From: RFPW01 sp040401595
GTDB lineage: Bacteria > Pseudomonadota > Gammaproteobacteria > Burkholderiales > Burkholderiaceae_E
DNA length: 37,756 bases
Reading direction: 5' to 3'
NCBI GenBank assembly: GCA_040401595.1
Contig: JBBAOE010000025.1
Coordinates: 1 to 37,756 of the forward strand
In this document: one piece after another, positions 16,476 through 24,959 of the stretch
How positions within the stretch are numbered: position 1 is the stretch's first letter
Layout: the number at the start of each line of letters is the position of its first letter
The notes under the pieces: generated by a model
Told to the model about the DNA's origin: nothing
Databases searched by the model: none
What the model saw: the letters and a program-made list of their open reading frames with translations, nothing else
Program-made: the position numbers and the translations under genes

Positions 16476-17702
16476 ATGGCGATGATCGGAACCGTCAAAC
16501 AGCACACCAAAACTTCTGCGTTGCGGGTTTTTTTGGCGAGTGAAGCCGCTGGCGGTCTTTTGTTAATGGCCGCCGCCGCATTGGCCATGATTTTTGCGAA
16601 TTCACCAATTGCTGAAAGCTATAGTCATTTTCTACATTTGGTAATCGGGCCGGAGTTGACACCAAAGCTTGGTCCAATGACCATTCACCTTTGGATCAAT
16701 GACGGCCTGATGGCGATTTTCTTCTTGCTCGTCGGGCTGGAGATTAAGCGTGAATTTGTTGACGGACATTTGTCGACTTGGGCCGACCGCAGGCTTCCCA
16801 TGGTTGCCGCTGTGGCGGGGATGATTGTTCCGGCAATTGTGTATCTCGCGGTCGCGGGCGGCGATCCTGCGTTGCGGCGTGGCTGGGCCATACCGGCCGC
16901 TACCGATATTGCATTTGCCATTGGCGTGCTTGCGCTGCTGGGCAGCCGAGCACCCGCTTCGCTGAAACTGTTCCTGACGACGGTTGCCATTGTGGACGAC
17001 ATGGGCGCAGTGGCGATTATAGCTTTATTCTATACGGCCGAGCTGAACATCACCGCGCTGACCGCTGCTAGCGGCATTTGGTTGGCGATGATGATGATGA
17101 ACCGTTTTCGGATAAATGCCCTGTGGCCATATCTCATCCTTGCGGCCCTGTTATGGTATGTGACTTTATTGTCCGGTGTGCACGCGACCATTGCGGGCGT
17201 GATGGCGTCATTTGCAATTCCCTTCCGCCGAACGCTCGCCGCACCTGACGCCGAGGATTCGGCACTCCACCGGTTGGAACATGCGCTGGTAAACCCAGTG
17301 GCCTTTCTGATCATCCCGATCTTTGGATTCGCCAATGCGGGTGTTTCTTTGGCCGGTGTAAACCTAGCTGCCTTGGCTGCTCCGCTGCCGCTTGGCATCG
17401 CGATGGGCCTGTTTTTGGGCAAACAAATTGGAATTTTTACCAGCGTCTGGGTGTCGGTGAAATTTGGCATAGCTGCGCGTCCAGCACATGCAAGCTGGCT
17501 ACAAATCTATGGTGTCGCATTGTTATGCGGTATCGGCTTCACCATGAGCTTGTTTATCGGCGGCCTTGCCTTCACTGGCCCGGATCAGGCGGACGATGTC
17601 AAAATTGGGGTTCTCATGGGTTCTGTGTTATCCGCCATAATTGGGTATCTCATCCTGCGCTTTGCCGCCCCACAAAAAATTATATCTGAAAGCACCATAT
17701 GA
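16476..17702 (+). CDS. nhaA: Na+/H+ antiporter NhaA
   Basis: A 408-residue inner-membrane antiporter with about twelve helices. The two ion-binding aspartates are Asp174 and Asp175 in TTVAIVDDMGAV, matching Asp163/Asp164 of E. coli NhaA (388 residues). The preceding TDIAFAIGVLALLG helix and the late GFTMSLFIGGLAF helix are conserved. NhaA expels sodium using the proton gradient and supports growth in salt or at alkaline pH. ATGs at 16476 and 16482 are both possible. The stop overlaps the start of the DUF885 gene by four bases. Confidence 0.96.
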   Translation: MAMIGTVKQHTKTSALRVFLASEAAGGLLLMAAAALAMIFANSPIAESYSHFLHLVIGPELTPKLGPMTIHLWINDGLMAIFFLLVGLEIKREFVDGHLSTWADRRLPMVAAVAGMIVPAIVYLAVAGGDPALRRGWAIPAATDIAFAIGVLALLGSRAPASLKLFLTTVAIVDDMGAVAIIALFYTAELNITALTAASGIWLAMMMMNRFRINALWPYLILAALLWYVTLLSGVHATIAGVMASFAIPFRRTLAAPDAEDSALHRLEHALVNPVAFLIIPIFGFANAGVSLAGVNLAALAAPLPLGIAMGLFLGKQIGIFTSVWVSVKFGIAARPAHASWLQIYGVALLCGIGFTMSLFIGGLAFTGPDQADDVKIGVLMGSVLSAIIGYLILRFAAPQKIISESTI

Positions 17703-19012
17703 ACCTTCGCCATATCCTCCTTCCGCTCGCTGTGCTTGTGTCGGGTTGCGCCATTGTTGCTCCCGTTGTCCCTGCAAATGCCGCCACACCAGCGATGTCG
17801 ATTGCTGATATTTCCGATGCCTATATCCGGTTGACGCTTGAGGCGGGCACTCATGAAGCGGAATATGTGGATGCATATTATGGCCCGCCCGCACTGCAAG
17901 CCGCAGCCAAAGCAAATCCACGATCATTGGCGCAATTGATTGCCGAAGCCCGCGCCTTGACGACAGCCATTGATGCGGCCTTGCCTTCGATCACAATAGA
18001 TTCGGACCGCCGCCGTGCAGTTGCGCTGCGCGGCATGTTGATTGCGGCGGATACGCGGTTGCAAATGCTTCAGGGTCGAAAATTTGCGTTCAATGATGAA
18101 GCCCGAGGTCAGTTTGCGACGGTGCCGGACCTGAAACCTCTGACACATTATGACGCCATATTGGCCAATCTTGAAACGCTGATTCCCGGCGCTGGGCCGC
18201 TCGCTGCACGCGTCGATGCCTTTAATGAGCGCTATGTCATTCCCAAGGATCGGTTGCAGCCTGTGTTTGATGCCGCAATTTCCGAATGCAAACGGCGCAC
18301 GGCGCAATTTATCAATTTACCAGCGGGCGAGACATTCGTGATGGAGTTTGTCACGGGCAAGCCTTGGTCAGGCTATAATTATTATAAGGGCAATTATAAA
18401 AGCTTGATTCAGATTAATACTGACCTGCCGATCCGTATCAGCCGCGCGGTCGATTTGGGCTGCCATGAAGGCTATCCCGGCCACCATGTGTTGAATCTGA
18501 TGGTCGAAGAACAAATGGCGCGCAAAAATGGGTGGAAGGAATATGAGGTAAATCCGCTCTATAGCCCTACGAGCGTTTTATCCGAAGGCAGCGCCAATTA
18601 TGGCATCGATCTGGCATTCCCTGCGGCAGAACGCTTGGCATTTGAACGCGATATTCTGTACCCGATGGCGGGACTTGACCCCAATTCTGCAGAAGCGTTT
18701 TGGAAAATGCAGCAAATGACCGAGGCGCTATCGGGCGCGCGGTTAACAATCGCGAAAATGTATCTCGATGGTGCGGTTACACGTGCGCAGGCACTCGAAC
18801 TAACGCAGAAATATCTGTTGCTCTCGCCGGCGCGCGCGGAACAATCGGTGAAGTTCACTGACCATTATCGCAGCTATGTGATCAACTATGGCTGGGGCAA
18901 AGATCTGGTCCGCGCTTATATTGAGCGCGGCAATCCCGACGCGACCGAACGTTGGCGCCGGATGGAGAAAATATTGAGCGAGCCGACGCTGCCAGCCGAC
19001 TTGCTGCCTTAG
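17699..19012 (+). CDS. DUF885-family predicted metalloprotease, lipoprotein
   Basis: A 437-residue protein with a lipobox leader (MNLRHILLPLAVLVSGC, Cys17), so probably membrane-anchored in the periplasm. The DUF885 hallmark HEGYPGHH is at 256-263, a HExxxGH-like zinc site, with the supporting glutamate region SEGSANYGIDLAF about 40 residues later. The N-terminal segment AYIRLTLEAGTHEAEYVDAYYGP is typical of the family. Members are presumed peptidases with unknown substrates. Its ATG overlaps the nhaA stop, so it is translated with the antiporter; a functional link is not established. Confidence 0.85.
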   Translation: MNLRHILLPLAVLVSGCAIVAPVVPANAATPAMSIADISDAYIRLTLEAGTHEAEYVDAYYGPPALQAAAKANPRSLAQLIAEARALTTAIDAALPSITIDSDRRRAVALRGMLIAADTRLQMLQGRKFAFNDEARGQFATVPDLKPLTHYDAILANLETLIPGAGPLAARVDAFNERYVIPKDRLQPVFDAAISECKRRTAQFINLPAGETFVMEFVTGKPWSGYNYYKGNYKSLIQINTDLPIRISRAVDLGCHEGYPGHHVLNLMVEEQMARKNGWKEYEVNPLYSPTSVLSEGSANYGIDLAFPAAERLAFERDILYPMAGLDPNSAEAFWKMQQMTEALSGARLTIAKMYLDGAVTRAQALELTQKYLLLSPARAEQSVKFTDHYRSYVINYGWGKDLVRAYIERGNPDATERWRRMEKILSEPTLPADLLP

Positions 19013-19170
19013 CCCCAGTGTTTGCCTAACGAGGCGGCGCGATAGTCTTCGGCGGTGGATTCGCAGCGGTCACCCTGATTGTAGGCGGATACGCCATTGA
19101 CAATCGAGGTGGAAATTCGGGTAGCTAAATGCGCTGGTTTTGAACCTTTAAGGCAAATGAAAATAGACAT
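19009..19170 (-). CDS. 53-residue orphan reading frame, possible gene remnant
   Basis: From the ATG at 19170 the minus strand encodes 53 residues. The later part (KPAHLATRISTSIVNGV, then YNQGDRCESTAEDYRAASL) reads like genuine protein with normal codon use rather than a shadow of a neighbour. It ends in KHWG with a TAA that overlaps the DUF885 stop by three bases, and its beginning overlaps the end of the TonB-C gene by 23 bases. There is no good ribosome site. It could be the surviving C-terminus of a lost gene or a very small protein. I do not recognise a family. Confidence 0.4.
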   Translation of the reverse strand: MSIFICLKGSKPAHLATRISTSIVNGVSAYNQGDRCESTAEDYRAASLGKHWG

Positions 19171-20050
19171 TGTTCTGGTAGTAAGACATCAATGGTTGTC
19201 CCGTTGCATCTAGCGCTGGAGAAAAGCGCGCGCGCCGCATGACCGATTTGCAGACGGCATTGTCAAATTCTTTAGGACGTGTTGTCGCCTGAATATGGCA
19301 CGCTGTGGGTATGCCGTCGGGTCCAATGCTGAGCCGGAAACTCACCAATGCTGGCTGGCCAGCCCTAAGCATATTTTCGGGATAATCAGACGACTTTATC
19401 CAATCACCCGGGGATTTTAAGGGCTCTGCCTTCCGGGTTAAGGTTTTATGTTTTTCAACATCCACACCCCAGCTGGCGACTAAATTTTCAACGCATCTAT
19501 CGAGCGCCGCGAGCGGTCCCCGCAGTGAACCCGTTTCCAGTGTTACTGGCTTTCGCAGGGGCTTACCTATACGCAGGTATTTGACTGCCTTTTTCCGATC
19601 CTCGCTTATGGGCTGAAGGTTGATCCATTCATCATCGGAGCGATCTTTAATGGCCGATAATTCCGCCGCGTTTGGCGGCGCGATGCGCCCGCTTTTCGAA
19701 AACAGTAGTGCAGGCTCTTTGCCAATAGTTCCTCTAACAAATGCGAATTTCTGTTCCTCTTCGATTGGCCCGAACTGGATGTTTGCGTCTCCTTTTTGAA
19801 CCGAGGTCGGCACAAATTTACCTGCAATGGTCAGTTGGAAATATTCGTTTGGTCCATAAAGGTCCATGAACAAGAACGCGGTTTGCTTGCCTTCGCCAAA
19901 CTGGCGCACGAGTCGGCATTTCTCGTCCCCATAATCTACCTGCCATGCCGATGTAGGCTTCAAAATCAACGGCGCAGGCGCTGCGACCGCCGCGGGTGCA
20001 GGTATCGCTAGGGCAACAAATATAAGCGATGCGACGAATGATTTTGACAT
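19148..20050 (-). CDS. TonB C-terminal-domain periplasmic protein
   Basis: A 300-residue protein with a signal peptide (MSKSFVASLIFVALAIPAPAAVAA), a long unassigned periplasmic region (about 25-205), and a C-terminal TonB-like domain (about 210-300: SDYPENMLRAGQPALVSFRLSIGPDG, then ARFSPALDATGQP and a final YYQNNVYFHLP). Two Cys near the TonB core (CHIQATT and AVCKSVM) are typical of this sphingomonad subgroup. Unlike true TonB it has no N-terminal membrane anchor or Pro-rich spanner, so energy transduction is unlikely; it is better seen as an envelope protein of unknown role. I chose the start at 20050 at the signal peptide; an upstream ATG at 20104 adds a second hydrophobic stretch. Confidence 0.75.
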   Translation of the reverse strand: MSKSFVASLIFVALAIPAPAAVAAPAPLILKPTSAWQVDYGDEKCRLVRQFGEGKQTAFLFMDLYGPNEYFQLTIAGKFVPTSVQKGDANIQFGPIEEEQKFAFVRGTIGKEPALLFSKSGRIAPPNAAELSAIKDRSDDEWINLQPISEDRKKAVKYLRIGKPLRKPVTLETGSLRGPLAALDRCVENLVASWGVDVEKHKTLTRKAEPLKSPGDWIKSSDYPENMLRAGQPALVSFRLSIGPDGIPTACHIQATTRPKEFDNAVCKSVMRRARFSPALDATGQPLMSYYQNNVYFHLP

Positions 20051-20088
20051 GACGAGCAAGCTACACAGCAAAAGCTCGTAGCCACAAG

Positions 20089-20118
20089 CAAAAAGGGCGG
20101 ACATTGCTGCCCGCCCTT
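20089..20118 (-). terminator. Rho-independent terminator after etfBA
   Basis: On the minus strand, AAGGGCGG (complement of 20111-20118) pairs perfectly with CCGCCCTT (complement of 20093-20100) around a ten-base loop and runs into TTTTT. It lies about 25 bases after the etfA stop and before the TonB-C gene, so it separates the two units. Confidence 0.85.
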
Positions 20119-20143
20119 AAAATTTACATTTGATTGCAAGCTA

Positions 20144-21073
20144 CTACAGCTTACCAACCAGTTCCGGCACGACGGTAAACAGGTCACCGACGAGGCCGAT
20201 ATCGGCAACTTGGAATATGGGTGCGTCTTCGTCTTTGTTGATCGCGATGATGACCTTGGAGTCCTTCATACCTGCAAGATGCTGGATCGCGCCGGAGATG
20301 CCGACCGCGACATATACTTCTGGAGCGACGATCTTGCCGGTCTGGCCAACCTGATAGTCGTTGGGCACAAAGCCCGCGTCCACTGCGGCGCGGCTTGCGC
20401 CGACGCCAGCGCCAAGCTTATCAGCCAAGGGCAGGATGGTTGCCGCAAAGGTTTCCGCATCCTTCAACGCACGGCCGCCCGATACGATGATCTTGGCAGA
20501 GGTGAGTTCAGGGCGTTCTTGCTTGGCGATTTCTGCCGACAGGAATGATGACGTACCGGCATCGCCTGTGCTTGCAACCGCTGCGATTGTCGCCGAACCG
20601 CCGGTTTCTTGTGCCTTGGCAAAGGCCGTACCGCGCACGGTGATGACCTTCTTGGCATCCGACGATTGCACCGTGGCAATCGCGTTACCGGCATAGATGG
20701 GACGCGTGAACGTGTCTGCGCTTTCAACCGATAAAATGTCCGAGATTTGCATGACATCAAGCAAAGCCGCCACGCGTGGCGCGATGTTCTTGCCGTTCGA
20801 TGTGGCAGGCGCCAAAAATGCATCATGGCTTGCCATCAATGACGCAACCAATGGCGCGACATTTTCGGCCAATTGCTGCGCATAAGCTGCGTCATCGGCA
20901 ACATGCACCGTGGTCACGCCAGCGATCTTGGCAGCCGCTTCGGCAACCGCGCCGCAGCCTGAGCCTGCAACGAGGATATGCACTTCGCCCAACTGCGATG
21001 CAGCGGTGACAACAGCCAATGTTGCATCCTTTAACGATGCATTGTCATGTTCGGCATAAACGAGGGTCTTCAT
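20144..21073 (-). CDS. etfA: Electron transfer flavoprotein alpha subunit
   Basis: A 309-residue ETF alpha chain. The C-terminal FAD domain carries the family run VAVGISGAIQHLAGM and then IAINKDEDAPIFQVADIGLVGD. The N-terminal half holds the VLAGSGCGAVAEAAAKIAGV-like region. With EtfB it forms the soluble FAD/AMP heterodimer that passes electrons from acyl-CoA and other dehydrogenases to ETF-ubiquinone oxidoreductase. Its ATG overlaps the etfB stop by four bases (21070-21073), the usual etfB-etfA order, and the pair ends at the terminator near 20100. The ETF:quinone oxidoreductase gene is not in this window. Confidence 0.96.
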   Translation of the reverse strand: MKTLVYAEHDNASLKDATLAVVTAASQLGEVHILVAGSGCGAVAEAAAKIAGVTTVHVADDAAYAQQLAENVAPLVASLMASHDAFLAPATSNGKNIAPRVAALLDVMQISDILSVESADTFTRPIYAGNAIATVQSSDAKKVITVRGTAFAKAQETGGSATIAAVASTGDAGTSSFLSAEIAKQERPELTSAKIIVSGGRALKDAETFAATILPLADKLGAGVGASRAAVDAGFVPNDYQVGQTGKIVAPEVYVAVGISGAIQHLAGMKDSKVIIAINKDEDAPIFQVADIGLVGDLFTVVPELVGKL

Positions 21074-21816
21074 GCGGCCACTCCCATTTCCTTAAGCTTT
21101 GCGACCAACGCATCAACGTCGGCAACCTTGATACCCGCGCTGCGCACGGGTGGCTCGATTACCTTTAGCGTTTTGAGGCGCGGGCTAACATCCACACCAT
21201 AATCGGCAGGGGTTTTCTGCGCGAGTGGCTTTGACTTTGCCTTCATGATGTTCGGCAAGGATGCGTAACGCGGCTCGTTCAAGCGCAGGTCAGTTGTAAT
21301 GATCGCTGGCATTTTCAACGCCACTGTCTGCAAACCGCCATCGACTTCGCGTGCGACATGCACTGCGTCGCCCGATACATTTACCGTATTGGCAAATGTG
21401 CCCTGCGGACGCCCGGTCAACGCAGCAAGCATCTGTCCTGTCTGGTTGCTATCATCGTCAATCGCTTGCTTGCCCAAAATGACAAGTCCAGGCTGCTCTT
21501 CATCCATGATCTTTGCAAGGATCTTCGCAACGCCCAAAGGCTCGACATCTTCAGCAACCACCAAGATCGCGCGATCCGCGCCCATGGCCAAGGCCGTGCG
21601 CAGCGTTTCTTGCGCCTTGTCCGGCCCAATCGACACCGCGATAACCTCGGTCGCAACACCTTTTTCACGCAAACGCAACGCTTCTTCGATGGCGATTTCG
21701 TCAAACGGGTTCATGCTCATTTTGACGTTCGCCAAATCGACGCCCGAACCATCGGGCTTCACCCGTGGTTTAACATTATAATCGATGACCCGCTTCACGG
21801 GGACGATGATCTTCAT
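21070..21816 (-). CDS. etfB: Electron transfer flavoprotein beta subunit
   Basis: A 248-residue ETF beta chain starting MKIIVPVKRVIDYNVKPRVK, with MSMNPFDEIAIEEALRL (the AMP-binding segment), AILVV, and the recognition-loop signature LRLNEPRYASLPNIMKAKSK used in docking with dehydrogenases. I chose the ATG at 21816, with GGAT upstream; the open frame extends to 21930 but the extra residues are not family-like. It follows sucC by about 170 bases that contain a strong hairpin. Confidence 0.96.
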   Translation of the reverse strand: MKIIVPVKRVIDYNVKPRVKPDGSGVDLANVKMSMNPFDEIAIEEALRLREKGVATEVIAVSIGPDKAQETLRTALAMGADRAILVVAEDVEPLGVAKILAKIMDEEQPGLVILGKQAIDDDSNQTGQMLAALTGRPQGTFANTVNVSGDAVHVAREVDGGLQTVALKMPAIITTDLRLNEPRYASLPNIMKAKSKPLAQKTPADYGVDVSPRLKTLKVIEPPVRSAGIKVADVDALVAKLKEMGVAA

Positions 21817-21941
21817 GTCAGAAATCCTTCCATACCGACTCAATAAGGCAACTGGATGCCTGCTTAATCTATTGCGCCTATGCTTAACGCTTACGTGAAC
21901 GTCAAGTGCCTGATCTACGTATCCTGCCAAGCATTTTCCAT

Positions 21942-21976
21942 GCTGACGATTCTTGCATCGTGCAGGAATCGTCAGC
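21942..21976. other. Strong 35-nt hairpin between sucC and etfB
   Basis: GCTGACGATTC (21942-21952) and GAATCGTCAGC (21966-21976) are exact complements. Inside them a T/G wobble and TGCA/TGCA extend the stem to 16 pairs around a three-base loop. No T-run follows on either strand, so it is not a standard terminator. It lies nine bases after the sucC stop, where it could protect the sucC mRNA end, attenuate readthrough into etfBA, or be a REP-like unit. Confidence 0.75.
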
Positions 21977-21984
21977 AGTAGGTC

Positions 21985-23193
21985 TCACGCCGCCTTTCGC
22001 ACTTCCGCGACAATCTTCTCCGCTGCATCGCCCAAGTCGTTGGCCGATACGATGGGCAGGCCGCTATTGGCCAAAATATCCTTACCCTGCTGCACATTGG
22101 TGCCTTCAAGGCGCACAACCAGCGGCACTGACAGGTTCACTTCCTTTGCCGCGGCAACAATACCATCGGCGATGATGTCGCATTTCATGATACCGCCGAA
22201 AATGTTCACGAGGATTCCCTTTACGGCAGGGTCCTTCAAAATGATTTTGAACGCAGCGGTAACCTTTTCCTTCGATGCGCCGCCACCGACGTCCAAAAAG
22301 TTGGCAGGGAATTCACCGTTCAGCTTGATGATGTCCATGGTTGCCATAGCAAGACCAGCGCCATTAACCATGCAGCCAATGTTGCCGTCGAGTTTAATAT
22401 AGGCCAAATCATATTCCGATGCTTCAACCTCTGCTGGGTCTTCCTCGGTTAAATCGCGCAGTTCGGCGAGGTCCTTGTGACGGAACATCGCGTTGCCATC
22501 AAAACCGACCTTGGCGTCGAGCACCAGAAGCTCGTCGCCATTTTTACCTTCGCAAACCGCCAACGGATTGATTTCGATCTGTTCGGCATCGGTGCCGATG
22601 AATGCGTTATAAAGACCGGCAAGCACAGTCTGCGCTTGCTTGGCAAGGTCACCCGTAAGGCCAAGTGCCTTGGCAACGCTGCGACCATGATGGGGTTGAA
22701 GGCCAGCGGCCGGATCAATGACGATGGTATGGATCTTCTCGGGGCTGTCATGTGCCACGTCTTCGATGTTCATGCCGCCTTCGGTCGACGCTACAACCGC
22801 GATACGGCTGGTCGCGCGATCCACGAGCAATGCGAGGTAGAATTCCTGTTTAATGTCGGCGCCATCGGTGATGTACAGGCGATTGACCTGCTTGCCTTCG
22901 GGGCCAGTCTGGATCGTCACCAGCGTGTTGCCCAACATGTCTTTTGCGTGGGCCTCAACTTCATCCAGATTGAAGGCCAAACGTACGCCGCCTTTTGCAT
23001 CGGGACCCAATTCCTTGAACTTGCCCTTGCCGCGTCCACCAGCATGTATTTGGGATTTAACCACGTAAAGCGCGCCGGGAAGTTGTTTTGCGGCGGCAAC
23101 CGCCTCTTCAACGCTCAACGCCGCGATGCCGGCGGGCACAGCCACACCGAATTTTGCGAGCAGTTCTTTGGCCTGATATTCATGGATATTCAT
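21985..23193 (-). CDS. sucC: Succinyl-CoA ligase (ADP-forming) beta subunit
   Basis: A 402-residue ATP-grasp subunit beginning MNIHEYQAKELLAKFGV. It has VKSQIHAGGRGKGKF in the nucleotide-binding region, the IEINPLAV segment, the LDGNIGCMVNGAGLAMATMD region and NIFGGIMKCD near the C-terminus. With SucD it converts succinyl-CoA to succinate with ATP formation in the TCA cycle. The ATG at 23193 is fixed by the universal MNIHEYQ start; the frame continues upstream to 23343 without conservation. sucD, often next to sucC, is not adjacent: the downstream genes are etfBA. Confidence 0.96.
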   Translation of the reverse strand: MNIHEYQAKELLAKFGVAVPAGIAALSVEEAVAAAKQLPGALYVVKSQIHAGGRGKGKFKELGPDAKGGVRLAFNLDEVEAHAKDMLGNTLVTIQTGPEGKQVNRLYITDGADIKQEFYLALLVDRATSRIAVVASTEGGMNIEDVAHDSPEKIHTIVIDPAAGLQPHHGRSVAKALGLTGDLAKQAQTVLAGLYNAFIGTDAEQIEINPLAVCEGKNGDELLVLDAKVGFDGNAMFRHKDLAELRDLTEEDPAEVEASEYDLAYIKLDGNIGCMVNGAGLAMATMDIIKLNGEFPANFLDVGGGASKEKVTAAFKIILKDPAVKGILVNIFGGIMKCDIIADGIVAAAKEVNLSVPLVVRLEGTNVQQGKDILANSGLPIVSANDLGDAAEKIVAEVRKAA

Positions 23194-23347
23194 GGGAGAT
23201 TGCGTCCTTGCAAAGCGAAATTTCTGAATCGCTAAAGCACAGACGCGCCATGAATGGAAGGGCTTGCACCCATGTTTTTTGGTGCATGCAGAGGCGCAGA
23301 GCAGGGTATTTATTATCTGCGTCCTCCACGCATCTGCGTGCAAGAAT

Positions 23348-23959
23348 TCAAAGCAGTAAACTAAGTGCTACCAATTCGCGGTGGAGCGACGCTGCATCCG
23401 TAAAATGATGCGCAGCAAAACCGTTGGCGCGCGCGCTGACAACATTGTCATGATTGTCATCGACGAAAATTGCCTCGCCCGGCTGTAGTCCGAAACGCTG
23501 CAACGCCAGTGCGTAAATGGCTGGATCAGGCTTTACCAATTTTTCGACTCCCGACACAATTATGTCCTGAAAACGGTCGAATATCGGCTGGGTCGGGCGG
23601 AAGCTATTCCAGAATTCTGCACCGAAATTGGTGATCGCAAACAATGGCACGCCGCATTCGGCGAGCTCCTGCACAATCTCTAACGACCCTGTAACGGGCC
23701 CTGGAATGGTCTCATTGAAACGGGTGGCGTAAGCCGCAATCAATTCTGCATGTTGCGGAAATTCAGCGACCCGCTCAGCAACCATATCGTCCAAAGCGCG
23801 ACCCGCATCATGCTGAAAATGCCATTCGGGCGTCACAATTACTGTAACGAAATATTCCAGTTCGTCCTTGTTTGCGATCAGCTTTGCAAAAAGATGCCTA
23901 AGATCCCATTCGAACAGCACTTTGCCGACATCAAAAACGACAGTGGTTATCTGGGCCAT
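23348..23959 (-). CDS. HAD-superfamily hydrolase (YihX-like)
   Basis: A 203-residue HAD subfamily IA hydrolase. Motif I is VVFDVGKVLFEWD with nucleophile Asp10; the second position usually held by Asp is Gly12, as in the YihX-type DxGxV group. Motif II is AITNFG, motif III is the Lys of KLVKPDPAIY, and motif IV is FVDDNHDNV. Between motifs I and II lies a helical cap (about 20-90). Such proteins dephosphorylate small sugar phosphates or act on related substrates, but the substrate is unknown. The start has an AAGGA ribosome site. It follows rpmJ but is separated from it by a terminator. Confidence 0.9.
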   Translation of the reverse strand: MAQITTVVFDVGKVLFEWDLRHLFAKLIANKDELEYFVTVIVTPEWHFQHDAGRALDDMVAERVAEFPQHAELIAAYATRFNETIPGPVTGSLEIVQELAECGVPLFAITNFGAEFWNSFRPTQPIFDRFQDIIVSGVEKLVKPDPAIYALALQRFGLQPGEAIFVDDNHDNVVSARANGFAAHHFTDAASLHRELVALSLLL

Positions 23960-23983
23960 CCAAAATTCCTTGCGAGCGGACGC

Positions 23984-24016
23984 AAAAAAACCGCCCGCGA
24001 ATCAGATTCGGAGCGG
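23984..24016 (-). terminator. Rho-independent terminator after rpmJ
   Basis: On the minus strand CCGCTCCGAATC pairs with GATTCGCGGGCGG (one G/U pair, one bulged base, one-base-centre loop) and is followed by seven T (complement of 23984-23990). It lies about 45 bases after the rpmJ stop and about 25 bases before the HAD gene start. Confidence 0.82.
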
Positions 24017-24061
24017 CATTCTGCCTGATTCAAACGCCCGCGTCGCGCAGGCAGAACCAAA

Positions 24062-24187
24062 TTAGCCCTGGCGCGCCTTGAAGCGTGGCTGGGTCTTGTT
24101 GATGACATAAGTGCGACCACGGCGACGAATCACGCGGTTATCGCGATGGCGGCCCTTGAGTGACTTCAGAGAATTAACGACTTTCAT
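24062..24187 (-). CDS. rpmJ: Ribosomal protein L36 (bL36), Cys-free form
   Basis: A 41-residue basic protein starting MKVVNSLKSLKGRHRDN, then RVIRRRGRTYVINKTQPRFK. This is the complete bL36 fold without the four zinc ligands of the classic C+ form, the type normal in alphaproteobacteria. It is a structural component of the large ribosomal subunit. It has its own terminator and is monocistronic. It diverges from the lipoprotein gene at 24341 across 153 bases in which I see no other gene. Confidence 0.96.
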   Translation of the reverse strand: MKVVNSLKSLKGRHRDNRVIRRRGRTYVINKTQPRFKARQG

Positions 24188-24340
24188 CGGATTTACCCGT
24201 CTAATAAATGCAATAAGCTTGATTTGAAGGCGCGCTCCTATGGCTCGAGCTGCGGAAAGTCAAGCGTGATTGGCCCTCTTTGCGGATTAAGCCCCCATGC
24301 ATCGCTTGATATGCAATATGACAGGCCTAAGGATAGCTGC

Positions 24341-24934
24341 ATGATAAAAATTGCCAGAATTTTGCCGCTTCTCACGCTTTCTGTGTTAACTGGTTGTGTC
24401 GTGCCCACAGGGCCAGTCGAGGTCACCCGCTTTAACCGCGCTACCGAAGGCGTCGGATATGGCACGGGACGTTTTGCTGTCGCGCTTGTGGGCGAATCGG
24501 TTTCGGACTGGTCACTTGCCGGATCGCCCTATCTAGCGGCTGTTGCGCGCGAAATGCAGCGCATCGGCTATCGGGAAAACACGGAAAATTCAGACGTGAT
24601 TGCCGAAGTACGTGTTGGCGCAACCGTGATTCTCCCAGATCGCCGCCCACCCGTTTCTGTTGGCGTTGGCGGGTCGACGGGGGGCTATGGCTCGGGGGTG
24701 GGGGTTAGCCTTGGTTTCAATCTGGGCGACGGTTCAGCGGCGCAGTTACAATCCAGCTTGGCCGTCCGCATCGTGCGGCGCAGCGACCAATTGGTGATTT
24801 GGGAGGGCACGGCGGTGCAAGCTGCCAAGGCCGGCTCACCCGCCGCGCAACCGGGTATCGCTGCATCAAAATTGGCCGAAGCCTTGTTTAAGGACTTCCC
24901 CGGTGTGTCGGGCGAGACTATCCGCATTCCATAA
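24341..24934 (+). CDS. DUF4136-like outer-membrane-type lipoprotein
   Basis: A 197-residue protein with signal and lipobox (LSVLTGC, Cys19). The mature part has the layout of DUF4136 lipoproteins: an early strand pair (VEVTRFNRA), a YREN/SDVIAEVRV core around 85-95, a Gly-rich region (about 108-128, GVGGSTGGYGSG), and a final LAVRIVRRSDQLVIWEGTA strand with a C-terminal helix ending in FPG. Function is unknown. The ATG at 24341 has AAGGA nine bases upstream; the open frame reaches back to 24224 without conservation. It is followed after 25 bases by the carboxypeptidase gene. Confidence 0.75.
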   Translation: MIKIARILPLLTLSVLTGCVVPTGPVEVTRFNRATEGVGYGTGRFAVALVGESVSDWSLAGSPYLAAVAREMQRIGYRENTENSDVIAEVRVGATVILPDRRPPVSVGVGGSTGGYGSGVGVSLGFNLGDGSAAQLQSSLAVRIVRRSDQLVIWEGTAVQAAKAGSPAAQPGIAASKLAEALFKDFPGVSGETIRIP

Positions 24935-24959
24935 ACTTCATTGCGAGAGCGAACCCAAA

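Noticed and set aside
23265..23341. Possible inverted repeat with GCATGCAGAGGCGCAGA-like arms between the HAD gene and sucC.
   Set aside because: The arms match only with a ten-base insertion; I cannot separate it from chance or a decayed repeat.
23194..23343. A 50-residue N-terminal extension of SucC.
   Set aside because: SucC proteins start at MNIHEYQ; the extension is Cys/His-rich non-family sequence in intergenic DNA.
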